From positions 2,604,001 through 2,668,000 of the forward strand of contig JBBPUQ010000006.1 of the NCBI GenBank assembly GCA_038501195.1: 64,000 bases of DNA, written 5' to 3'. The notes under the pieces were generated by a model. The model did no database searches. It was not told the DNA's origin and saw nothing but the letters and a program-made list of their open reading frames with translations. Below, in pieces: positions 46,593 through 59,868 of this stretch. The position numbers and the translations under genes were made by a program. Each line of letters begins with the position of its first letter. Within the stretch, counting starts at the first letter, position 1. This stretch comes from Nemania diffusa (taxonomy: Eukaryota > Ascomycota > Sordariomycetes > Xylariales > Xylariaceae).

Positions 46593-47790
46593 GATTCAAA
46601 GAGGGATAATATTCGACATCGGCCAAAACCTTGACTTAGTCTCAACATGCAGTGAGAATCGATGAGAACGTGAGCAACCAAGGTTCCAGTATGGGTATTC
46701 AAAATGAGGGGAGATGCTTCGAGCAACAAGTCGTGAACGAAGGAGCTCTATGCTATGCTCATGCAGAGTATAGATAGCTTACGGTCAACCCATATGCATG
46801 TCGGTGATACACCATCCATGTACAGACATGCGTATTAAATGCTTCTTATCATCCAATGATGTTACAGTCACACGTGTGTTGCGAATCTAGGGAGCTAAGC
46901 TGCCAAGAGATCTGTCATTCGGCTCCTCCCACCCTGCCCCTGTCCCCCGGGTTACCACGGTATAGACATCCGGTCCGGGGTAGGCGATTGATTGAACCCT
47001 AGTTGCATCGTGGTCTTATGATTCCTATCTTCATCAGACGGGCATTTGATCATCCGATATATTGTAGCTGACGCGTTCACGCCTTTTGAAGCCGAAGAGG
47101 ATTCGTGGAAGTCGCAAAATTTGTATTTTCACGCATACTGCAGCGGTCGTAAAACGCGCGCGATTCTGTATGTCTCAGTAATAAGAAGACCTCCGTAGAC
47201 GCCACCCACCGAGTCCTAGAGTCTTAAGCGATGAGACCGAGCTCGGTACGCAAACGACTGCGAGACAAACACATCGAGCCATGGGTTAGCGCTCTATTAG
47301 GATTGTCGAGTTTTTCATACTCGCTTAATACTCTACATGAATCGTATGACTACCAAGTCTAGACAGTAGTCAAGCTTGATAGCGACTAAAGTATTGGTAG
47401 CCTGCAGAGCGAGGAAGAGTCAAGTAGCGATTGACAAGAAATCCAAGGAAATAACCCTTATTTATCGGTGCGTTAAAATACTTAATTCTTAGGATTTTCT
47501 AACTTGGTCTAAGTAGATATTTGTAGTATTACATATCAACTATCTACTCAAGTGCTGTATCATGCCCAGTGCCGGTGAAAGTCATATTATCTAGATTCGC
47601 ATACGCCGGACCAAGTGTAGGGTGGATTAATAGACCAGGCTCAAACACATTCACTCGCCTATCACGCGACCACTCATAGATCGCGTCCCAGTTCACGCAT
47701 TCATATAGATAGATAGATAAATGGATTGTCTTTAATGTCTAGGGTTTAAACTGCATAGCAGTTAGTTCTAGCTTCCGCAAAAGCACTATA
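46593..47790. other. Ordinary-composition island between two AT-rich blocks
   Basis: Contains the former promoter of the UstYa gene; no other gene is seen. A short TAGA microsatellite lies at about 47706-47718. G and C content falls sharply from about 47770 onward. Confidence 0.5.
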
Positions 47791-50700
47791 AACATAGCTA
47801 ACTGTTCACTATTTTACTTTATATATATAGTAGCTTTAGTAGCTATATTTTTACTTTATAAACAATTAAGTTATAACTTTATATTTACTTCAATTAAAAC
47901 TTTTATATTTTATATATTTAGTTTATTTAAAAAAACATAATATAGTTTATTTAATAATATAATATAGTTTAAATAAATTAATAATATATAAAAAAATAAA
48001 CTTTTTTATATATTATATCTAATTTATTTATATTTATAAAGTTAAAAAAAATATTATATTTAAAAAATTAAAAAATAGTATTAAATAATTTTATTAAATA
48101 TAATTTAAATAATAAAAATAAATTTTATAGCAATAAAAATATTTAAAAATATTTAAAAGTATTAAATAAAATATATAAAATAAAAAATATAAAAAATAAA
48201 AAATATAAAAACAAAAAATATAAAGTAGAAAAAAAAATTAAAATATAAATATTAAAAAGTTTTTTTTTTAAAAGAAAAAACAAATAAACAAAAAAAAAAT
48301 TTAAATAAAAAAATGCTATAATAGTACAATATTAAAAAATAAACAAAAAAACTAAAATAACAAATATTAGCAAAAAAAAAAAAGAAAAAAAAAAATATTA
48401 AAGCTATATAACAAACTTAAAATAAAAAAATAATAGCTTTTAATAATAAAAAAAAAACAAAAGTTAAAAAAGTTGTTTATTTTTTTAATAATAAAAAAAA
48501 TAATAACTTTTTTATTATAAATATAAAAGTAAAAAATTAGCAATTTTTATAAGCAATAATAAAAATAAATATTGTTATTAGTTAATTAAAAAAGTTCAAA
48601 AATTTAAAAAAATTTTTTTTTTTTTTTTAATAATAATATATTAAAGTTATAAGTTTTTAAAACTTTTTTTAAAAGTTAAAAAATAAGTTTAAAATTTATA
48701 GTTTTAAAACTAATTTAAAACTAATAAATATTTATTTTAAATAAGTTTTTTTATTTAAAATAGTTTTAAATAAGTTTTTTTATTTAAAATAAAATATATA
48801 AAATAATATATTTATTTAATTTTTTTTTTAAAAATATTTATAACTAAAAATTTTAGTTTTATTTAAAATTTAAAATTTTATTTAAAAAATTAATATAGTT
48901 TATATTTTTAATATTATATATTAAGTTATAATATTTTTTATAACAATTATTTATTTTATTATAAAAAAATTTAATAGTTTATTTATTATTAATATTATTA
49001 AACTAGTTTTAATAATAATTTAAAATTTATATATATTTTTTTTAAATAATTAAATTAAAGTTTATTTAAATTTAAAAAAAAAAACAATAAATTAAAAATT
49101 TCTATTTTAAAATAAATTATATAAAAATTTAATTGTAATAAATAAAAATAAAAAAAAGTTTTTATAAATAAAAAAAGTTTTTAATATATAATTAAAAATA
49201 GTTTTTTTTAAAATAAAACTTTTTAAAATTATTACTATTTAAAATTTAAATATATATTTATTATTTTATAAATAAAATTAAAATAATTATTTTTAGTTTT
49301 AAATTTTTAAAATTTAAGTTTTTTTTAAAAGATTTTAAATAACTTTTATAATATATTTTTTATATTATAAATAAAAAACATATTTTAATAAAATATTTTA
49401 TAGCTATATAAAACTTTTAAAATTTTTTAAAATTTTATAATAGCTATATAAAATAGCTATTATATTTATATAAATTTTATAAACTAGTTATTTTTTTTTA
49501 TTTTTAACTATTTTATTTAAATTTAAATTACAATAGTTTTAATTAATATTATTATTAATATTATAAATTTATATAATATATTAAATAGTTATAAGTTTTA
49601 AAATAAAAATTTTATTATTTATTAATTTTTTTATATAAATAATATTTTTTAGTTTTATAATAATAAAATTTATTATAATATTAGTTATAGTTTTTATAAT
49701 TTATTAAATATTTAAAATATTTATTTAATATATTTTAAAAAAGTTAAAAAGTTTTTAAATAATAATTTAAAATATATTTAATTTTAATTGTTTTATAGCT
49801 ATAAAATTAAATAATTTTTATATTTTTGCTTTTTTTATTTAATATTAATAAATTATTATTTTATTAAGTTTTTGTTATATTTTTAAAAATTTATTTTGAT
49901 ATAAATTTAATATTTAATATTATAAACTATATAAATTTAAAGTTAAATTTTTTTTTTAACTATATTTTTTATAAATATATTTATTTTTTTATTATTTTAT
50001 ATATTTATATATTTTAAGCATTATTTAAATTTAATATTATATTTTTTTATTAATTTATAAATTTAAATAAATATTTTTTATAAAATAATTAAAGTATTTT
50101 TCTGAAAAAATTAAATTATAATTATATTATTAATATAAATTATAATATTATTTATTAAATATATTTTTACTACTTTTTAAAAACTTTTAAAAACTTTAGT
50201 TTTTTTAATATTAAATATATTTTTAATTAAGTTTATATTTTTATATTTTTTAACTATTTTAGTTAGTTTTTTATAAATAATAAATTTATATTTAAATTTA
50301 TTATTTTTTATTTTAAAATTATTTAAAAATATAATTATATTAAAAATTAATAAACTTTTAAATTATTTTTTAAACTATATAAAAATAGTTTTTTTATTTA
50401 TTTTATTTATAAGTTTTTATAATAAGTTTAAAAAATAATATAAAAAATAAAACATTAGCTTTTTTATTTTTAAAAGTAATTATTTTATTAGCTATATATT
50501 TAATTTTTATTTTTATTAATAGTTAATATTTTTGTTTTAATTAATAATTTTTAAGTTTATTTTAATAGCTAAAAAGTAACTTTTTGCTACTATATTAATT
50601 TAATATATAAATTTTAGTTTAGCTTTATTTAATATAAATTAAATTATTAAAAATTTATTATTTATAAAAAAAGTTATATTAAATTATATTTTTTATATTA

Positions 50701-53700
50701 ATAATATTTTTTTAATAGTTTTAATTAAAGCTTTTTATATAAATTTAATATATTTATTTAATTAAATATTAATATTAACTAGTTAATTAAAAGCTTTATA
50801 TATAATTAGTTTAATTTTTTTTTTATATTATGTTTTATATTTATATAATAATATTAAAAATATTACTGTTTTAATAGTTTTTTATAAAATAGCTATAAAA
50901 AAGCTTTTTTTTATAGCTAAAAATGTTTTAATATAATTAAAAATTTTTATTATAATAATAACTTATTTTTTTATATATTATTTAAAATAAAACTTTTTAT
51001 TAAATTAAATTTTAAGTTATTAAAATATTAACTAAAATTTATATAATATTTATTTTATTTAAAAATTATTTATAATTATATTAAAAAATAAAATAAAAAT
51101 AATTATTTTTATTATAGTAATAATTTTTAAGTTAATATTTTTATGCTTTTTTAAAAAATAAATTGCTTTTATTTTTTTTAAAGTAAAAAATATTATATTT
51201 TTATATTTATAGTTTAAAATTTTTTTAATTTTTTTTTAAATTAGTTTAATATTTTTTTTTAATATATTAATAATTTTTAAAATTATAATATTATTTATAT
51301 AGTTTTAATAGCTATTATTATTGTTTATTAGTTTTATTATATATAATATATATAATATAAAAAACTAAAAAAACTTTTAAAAAATTTTATATTTTTATAT
51401 TTAAACTTTAATAAAGTTGTTTTTTAATTTAATTTAAATATTTTATTTTATAAAAAAACTATTTATTAATTAAAAAACTATATTTAATTATTTTTGCTTA
51501 GCTATATATTTTAATAATTTATTTTATAATAAAATATTAAATATTTTTTATATATTTAAAATTATTAAAATTGTTTTTTTTTTTAGCTATAATTATTAGT
51601 TTTATTTTATAAATAAAACTAATTATTAAATTTATTACTAAATAAATAAATAAAACTTTTATATATTATAATTAAAAAATTTTTTTTTTTAAGTTTATTT
51701 ATATTATATATTATATTATTAGTTTTTTGTAATTTTTATTTATATAAAATAATAAAACAATTAGTTTAAATAATTTAAATAAAAAAAAGTTAGTTTTTTT
51801 TATTTTAAAAATTATTGCAATTTAAGCTGTTTTTTAAACTATAAAAAAATATTTTATTTAAAAGATTTTTTTATTTAATTATTTATAATATTTACTTATA
51901 TAACTTTAACATATTTTAATTATATAAGTTGTAATATTATTTTTATTTAAAAAAATTAAAGCAATATTATATATAAAGCAGTAGATTTTTTTTTATATAA
52001 TTTTAATATTTTTAAAAAAATATTTTATAATTTTAAAATTTTTATTTAATAAATTGTTGTTTATATTAAAATATTTTAAAATATTATTATATAATAATTA
52101 AACTTTTTTTAACTTATTGTTTACTTTTTGTTTTATTATTAAATTTTTTAATAAAAATATTTTTTATTGTAAATATAATTTATATTATTTAATTAAACTA
52201 TAAAAATTTTTATTAGTTTTAATTTTATTTATTTTAAGCTTTTAATATTTTTATTTAATTTATTTAACTATTGTTAAAAATTTTTTTTTTTTAATTATAA
52301 GTTTATTTTAAACTTAGTTTTTTATTAAAGCAGTTTTTTAAAACTATTTTTAATTGCAATAAGCTTTTTTATACTTTTTTATTTATTATAAAATTAACTT
52401 GCTTTTTATATAGCAATTAACTTTTACTGCTTATATTGTATTAATTAATATTATAGCTAATATTATAACTATTGCTTTAATTTTTTAAAATTAAACATTT
52501 TAAATAAAGTTTAGCATTAATAATATTGAAATTTTTACTAAATTAGCAAGTTTATTTAGCTAGTTTTTTTTTACTTTTTATTTTATTTGTTTTAAAATAA
52601 ACTTATATTTATAGTTTAAAAATTTTATTTTAATAAAATAATAGTTTAATTTTAAAATATAGTTTTTATTAATATATACTTTTATAAAAAATATATTTAA
52701 AAAAAATAAATTTATAATATAACTATTTTTATAAATAAATATATTTAATTTATTAATATCGCTTATATTTATTTTAAAAAATTAAAAAAAAAATAAATAC
52801 TTTTTATTTTTAAAAGTAATTTTTAACTTTTAGTTTAAATATTTTATATTAATATTATTAACAATTAAACAATTAATTAAAAGTTTTAATAAATAAATAT
52901 ATTTTAATATATTTATATTGTTTAAAACTTTATAATAATTAAATATTAAATAATTATTAATATTAAATTATAATAAATTTTTTAATTAAATTAATTTTTT
53001 AAAAGTTATTTTTAAGTTTATTTTTTTTTAATATATATTATATTTATAGCTTATTTATTTTATAGTTTTAATAATTTAATAAAATATAAAAAATATATTT
53101 AAAATAATTTTAAATATAAATATTTTTTATTATAGCTATTTAAAGTTTTTATATTAATGTTATATTAATATTTTTTTTTTAATAATATTATAAAAAAATA
53201 ATATATATAAACTAAACTTTTTATATATTATAAATAATTATATATAAAGTTTTTAATAGTTTAATTTAGTAGTTTTATTATTATTATTTTTTATTATTAT
53301 ATTTTATTATTTTAATTTAAAAAAAAATCTAAATATATTTTTATAATTTTTTATATAGTTTAAATATTATTAGTTTTGCTATAGTAAAAAACGCTTATAT
53401 AAAAAGCTATTAAACTATTTTTTATAGTAAATATTAAAACATTTTAAAAGTTATTTTATAAAAAACTTACTTTTATATTTTTTAATATAATTATATTTTT
53501 TATACTTTTTATATTGTTATTAATATTGTTATTTTTATTTAAAATTGATTTAAATATATTAAATTTTTTTAAAGCTTTAAATATTAATAAAAAAAAAAAT
53601 CTTGCTATAATAAGTTTTTTATATTTTTTAATTAGTTAAAGTGCTTTTGTTTTTTTTAAAGCTTTAATTTTGTTTTAAATTGCTAAGTTTTTTTTTAAAT

Positions 53701-53998
53701 CTATAAAAAAGATATTTTTTGCTATTATTACAAATTAGTTTTTTTTTATATATTTTTAGCTTTTTATATATTTAATTATTTAAAGTTTTATTTTTATAAA
53801 TATAATTAGCTTTTTATTAATTTTATATAACTTAATTAAATATTTATTATAACTTATTAAAAATAAGCTATAATAGTTTATATATTTAAATAGTTTTATA
53901 TAAATATTTATTTTATAGTTTATAATATAATTGCTACAATTTTTACATTAAAAATATCAGTTATAATATTTAGCTATATAATAGCTTTAATAATTAAA

Positions 53999-54003
53999 GT
54001 TTT
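53999..54003. repeat. Left target-site duplication, GTTTT
   Basis: Identical to 59864-59868. A perfect 5-bp duplication at the exact ends of the paired LTRs. Confidence 0.85.
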
Positions 54004-54308
54004 TGTTAGTAGAACTTTTTATATATATATAAAAAAATTTAAAGTAATTTATAAAATTTAAAGTTTATTTTTAAGTTTTAAAGTTCTATATTAATTTTAT
54101 ATATATATTTTATAAAAAAAAATATAATTAAAAAAGTTATATATAAGTTATTTATATATATATATATATAAAACTTATAAATTTTATAAATTTTAATAAA
54201 TTTTTATATTTTTTATTTATTTAATTATTTAATAAAAGTTTTAGTTTAAGTTTTAATTATATATATTTAATATATATATATAAGTTTTATTAAATTATTA
54301 GTTTAATA
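54004..54308. repeat. Left LTR of the 5.86-kb retrotransposon
   Basis: Aligns to the right LTR with a constant offset of 5555 except for a 4-nt difference in a TA microsatellite near its start. Only its first ~12 bp keep G where the right copy has A; the rest is fully AT-converted. Confidence 0.88.
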
Positions 54309-57300
54309 TTAAAACTTTTTTTTTTTATATAATAATTTTAGTTTTAATATTAATTAATTTTTTGTTATTTTTTTTATTATTTAATTAATTTATATATGTT
54401 TTTATTTATATAATTAGTTTATTTATATTAACTAGTTTTTTTAATATTTAATTAAATATTTTTTTTATATAAATATTTACTAAATTGTTTTTATTATTAA
54501 TTTAATATATTTTTATAATTTTATAATTTTTATATACTTTTTAAAATAATATAATATTAATTATAAATTGTTTTTTTTATATAATTTTTAATTTAATTAA
54601 ACATTTATATAAAAACTTAAAATCAATATATATAATTAATAATATAGTTAATAATTTTATTATATAAATAATTTTTTAAAAAGTTATATTAAATATAATA
54701 GTGTAATTAAATTTATTAACTATATTATATAATTTATTTATTAATATATTATATATAACTTATTTATATTTAATTAAATTTTAATAAATAATATTATTTT
54801 TAATTATAAAAGTATTTTTTATATAACTTTTATTAGTTAATATAATTATAAATCTGATTTAAAAATTTAAACTTTTATTATTTATAAATATTTTATTAAT
54901 AAAAATAAAAATCTTTATATAATTAAAGTTTAAAAATATATAATATAATTTTTGTTATATATTATTGATTTATTATTATATTTATATATTTAATACTTTA
55001 ATATTATTTTTTAATATTTTTTAAATTTATATAATAATTAATAAATTATATAATATTTTTAATTAATATATTAATATAATATATATATTTTAAATTTATT
55101 AAATAATATATTATTAAAAATAATTTTTTATATAAAAATTAATAATATATAATTATTTAGTTTATTTTTATTAAATAAAAAAAAATCTTATTTATTTATT
55201 TAAATTTTATTTTTATTAAATTTAATAAAATATTTAAATATTAATTTTATTTTCGATTTTATATAAAATAATAGCTTAGTTTTTTTTTTATATAAAAATT
55301 TTTTAAATATAATATTAAAAATATTATTTATTTAAAATTTTATAATTATAAATTTGTTAAGTTTTTTTTTAATATATAACAAATATAAATTATATATAAA
55401 TATTTTTATATTTAATTTTTAATAATAATATTTATAATAAATTTTATATTAATATAATTTTAATTTAACTAATTTATATAATAGTTATATAATTTAAAAT
55501 ATAATATTTATTAAATATTTATTTTTTAGTTTTTTTAATAAATAAATATAAATTCTTTAGTTTAATTTATTATATAATTATATATATATTTAAAAAATAT
55601 TTTATAGTTTTATATATATACTATAATTTTAAATTAACAATAGTTTTAAAGCTATAATAAATTATTAATTTATATATTAAATTGTTAATATTTATATAAA
55701 AATTTCAACTTTATTATTATTTTTATAATTTTATATAATTAATTTAAATTTTTTATATAATTTAATTATTTTATTTTTAACTTTTGATATAAATTTAATT
55801 TAAAAAATTTTTATTTAATTATATTAGTTTAAATTATATTATATAAATTAAAATATATTTTAAATCGTTATTATATTTATTTTAGTTATATTTAATTATT
55901 TAAAAAATATATTAAATATAATAATTATATTATTTTATTTTAATTATATAATTAAAATATAATTATTAATTTTTTTTAATATAAAATATTAATTATTAAT
56001 AAATATTAATAACTTTTTTAATTTATTTTTATATTATAGTTATAACTATTTAATAGTTTAAAAAAAATTATATAAAAAGTTATTTTTTTTTTATATAATA
56101 AATTAAATATAATTTTTTATTAATAATATAATTTAATTTATATATAATAAAATTTAATTAATTTATTTATTATATTAATTATAATATTATAATTTTCGAT
56201 TATAAAAATCTTATATAGTTTTATTTAATTTTTATATTTTTTTTATATTATAACTTTATTTTAAAAAAATAAAAAAAATACTTTATATAATAATATTAGT
56301 TTATTTTTAGTTTATATAGCTTAATTAATATTAATTTTTATATAAATATTTTTTAATATTTTTATAGCTTTTTATATAGCTTTTATTTTTTAAATAATTT
56401 TTAATAAAAAAAATAAATCACTATTAATTTTAAAATAAGCTTTAAAAATTAATAAAATAAATATAAAACTATTTAATTTAACTATATTATTTAAAACTTT
56501 TATAATTATTTATAATATTGTTTTTTTATTTATATAATAATTAATTTTTTTATATAAAATATTAAATATATAATAAAATAATATATATATTTGTTTAATT
56601 TTTTTAATAATTTAATATATTTTAATAAATATTTTTTTATATAAAATTTTAATTAATTATATATTATTGTAAAATTTTTTAAATAAAAAATTTATATTAA
56701 AATTATATATAATATAATTAAATAGTTTTTAATATATTAAAATTTAATATTAATATAATATATTTTAAATATTATATATATTTAAAAACTTTAAAAATTT
56801 AACTATTTAAAATAAAATATTTATATCAATTATATATAAAATTAATTATTTATTAATTTATATAATATTAATAATAATTTTATAATTAAAATTATATTTG
56901 TTTTTTAATAAAAATTTAAATTTTTTTAAAGTTTAATTATATAATTAATAATAATAACAAAACTTTTTAATTTTTTAAAATATTAAAACATTAATATTAT
57001 TATATTTAATTTTTTATAATAATTTTATAAGTTTTTTTATATAAAAATATTTAAATTAATAATATAATTTTTAAAATTTTTATTTTATAAAATAATTTAT
57101 AATTTTTAATTAATTAATATTATTATATTATTTTATTATATAATTATATTTTATATATTATTAAAATAAATATATAGTTAATTTATATTTTATAATAATA
57201 ATAAAAATAAAATTAATATATTTAAAATATAAAATTTAATTAATTTAATTAATATTAAAATTGTTATAATATTTATAGTTTTAAAGTTTTTAATATTATT

Positions 57301-59554
57301 AAATTAAATTATTATATTATTTAAAATTTAATTTATTTATATAAAAAAGTTTTTTTATATAAAAGTTTTAATTTAAACTTTTTTAATAGTTAAAATTTTA
57401 ATTATATTAATATTTTATAAAATATTTTAATATTTTATATTATATTAATTATTTAAATAAAAATTATTTAATATTAATATTTAATTTTAAATATATATAT
57501 TTTTTTTTATTATATAATATAAATATATTAAATTTATTAAAAATTAAACTATTTTATTTTTAGTTTTAAAATTTAAATTGTTATTAAATTTATTATTATA
57601 TAAAAAGTTTTTATTATTTTTATAATTTAATATAAATATATTATATTTTTTATATAATAAAGTTTTTTATTTTAAAATATTATATATAGCTAAATATTGT
57701 TTTTTTATTTTTGATTTTTTTATTAACTATAATTAATAAACTAATAATTAAACTTTTTATAAATAAAACATTTTTTATTATTTTTATTATTTTTATTATA
57801 TAATTATTATAATTTTTAATAAAAGTTTTTTTTAAAGTTATAATTATATAATTATTTTAAATATTTAATATTATATTATTTATTAATAAAATAAACATTT
57901 ATTATATAATAATAATTTATTTTTTAATTAAAAAAAACTTATAATATTATTTATAAATTAAAAAATAAAGCTTTATATATAAATTTTTAATTAATTAAAA
58001 CAAATTTAAATTTAAATATATTAAAATATATTTATATAATTATTATATAAAATAATATTTTTTTATAATAACTAAGTTTTAAAATATATTATATAAATTA
58101 AAACTTATTAATTATAGTTTTTAATATTTTAAATATTATTTTTATTAAATTATTTTGTTTTATTTATATAAAAATAATAATAGTTTAATCAATTTAATAT
58201 TAATTATAATTAATTATTATATTAAAATAATTATTAAATATTATATAAATTTTATTTTATTTATATATTAAATTAATATAGTTAAAATAATATTGTTTAA
58301 TTTTTTTTTTTAATATAAAAAAAATATTATATAATATTATTTTTTAATAATTTTAAATTAACAATATATTAAAATAAAAATTTAAACTTTATTATATAAT
58401 ATATTATATAGTTTATTATTATAATTTTAATTAAATTATTATATTTTAATAAATATAATAAATTAAACTGTTTTAATTAAATTATTATAAATAATTTAAA
58501 TAAAAAAAAGTTTATATAATTAATTTTTATATATAAATAAAAATATAAAATATATAATAAAAATTTTAAAAATAAACATAAATTTTTAAGTTTTTATTTA
58601 TATAAAAAAAATAAATATTTAATTATTTATATTAAATATTAAAATATATATTAATATTATTAGTTTTAATATAACTAGTTATAATATTAAATAATTTATT
58701 TATATAATTAAAAGTTTTAATATATTTGCTAATATAAATATTAAAGTTATTTATATAAATATATTATTATTTAATTTTTTATTATTATTATTATTGCTAA
58801 ATTTTTTAAATATATATATAAGTTTATTATTATATATATTTTTATATATTTTGATTTTTTTATTATTTATAGCTATTATAACAAATATTTATAAATATAA
58901 ATTTTATTTAATTTTTAAAATTTATTGTAAATATTTATATAAACTATTTATTTTTAATTTTTAATTATATATATTTTTTTAAATATTATATAAAATATAT
59001 AAACATTTATATTAAAATAATTAAATTGTTTAAATTAATAATAATATTTTAATATTTAAAATTAATTTTGCTTTTTTATTTAAAAATATTAATGCTACTT
59101 TTTTTAGCTATATTTTTATATAAAAATAAATATAGTTTTTTATTTAAAAATTTAAAATAGTTAGTTTTAACTATTATAGTTATAGCTATTATAACTAATT
59201 TTATTGCAAGTTTTAATATAGTTATAAAAAATAAAAAAAAAAAAAAGTAAATATAAATATAAAAAAATAAATAAATAAATAAAATAATTAAAAAATTAAA
59301 TATATAAAATAGTTTATAATTTTATTAATTTTTATATAAAAATAACTAAATATTATATAAAAAAAGTTTTTAATTTTATAATAATTAAATTTTTTTATTT
59401 AATAATTAATTTAATTTTTTTTTTATTAATTGATATAAATAATAGTTTATTTTTTATATAAAAAATAAAAGATTTAATATAAAAACTATTTTATAACTAA
59501 GCTTTATTTTTTTATTTTATTAATTTATAATTATATTTTATAATTATTAATTAA

Positions 59555-59863
59555 TATTAATAAAACTTTATATATATATATATATAAAAAGATTTAAAAT
59601 AATTTATAAAATTTAAAGTTTATTTTTAAGTTTTAAAGTTTTATATTAATTTTATATATATATTTTATAAAAAAAAGTACAAGTAAAAAAGTTATATATA
59701 AGTTATTTATATATATGTGTATGTGGGACTTGTGAGACCTGTGGATCTTAGTGAGTCCTTGTATTTTTTATTTATTTGGTTATTTAATAAAAGTCCTGGT
59801 TTAAGTCTTAGTTATATACACCTAGTATATATATATAAGTCCTGTTAAATTATTGGTTTAATA
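59555..59863. repeat. Right LTR of the 5.86-kb retrotransposon, with an unmutated outer half
   Basis: From about 59677 to 59863 this copy keeps G and C (for example GTGTATGTGGGACTTG at 59717-59732) where the left copy has A and T at the matching positions. It is the only sizeable GC island in the second AT block. Confidence 0.9.
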
Positions 59864-59868
59864 GTTTT
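59864..59868. repeat. Right target-site duplication, GTTTT
   Basis: Identical to 53999-54003, directly after the right LTR. Confidence 0.85.

Larger units (their letters stand above)
54004..59863. mobile_element. 5.86-kb LTR retrotransposon, RIP-degenerated, with intact 5-bp target duplication
   Basis: Direct repeats 54004-54308 and 59555-59863 enclose about 5.2 kb of AT-only interior. The left repeat starts TGTTAG and both end TTTAATA, consistent with TGTTA..TAACA termini after C to T change. GTTTT flanks both ends. Length fits Ty1/copia or Ty3/gypsy elements, but no pol sequence is readable, so the superfamily is open. It lies within older AT-only DNA, so it is probably a nested insertion. 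Confidence 0.88.
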
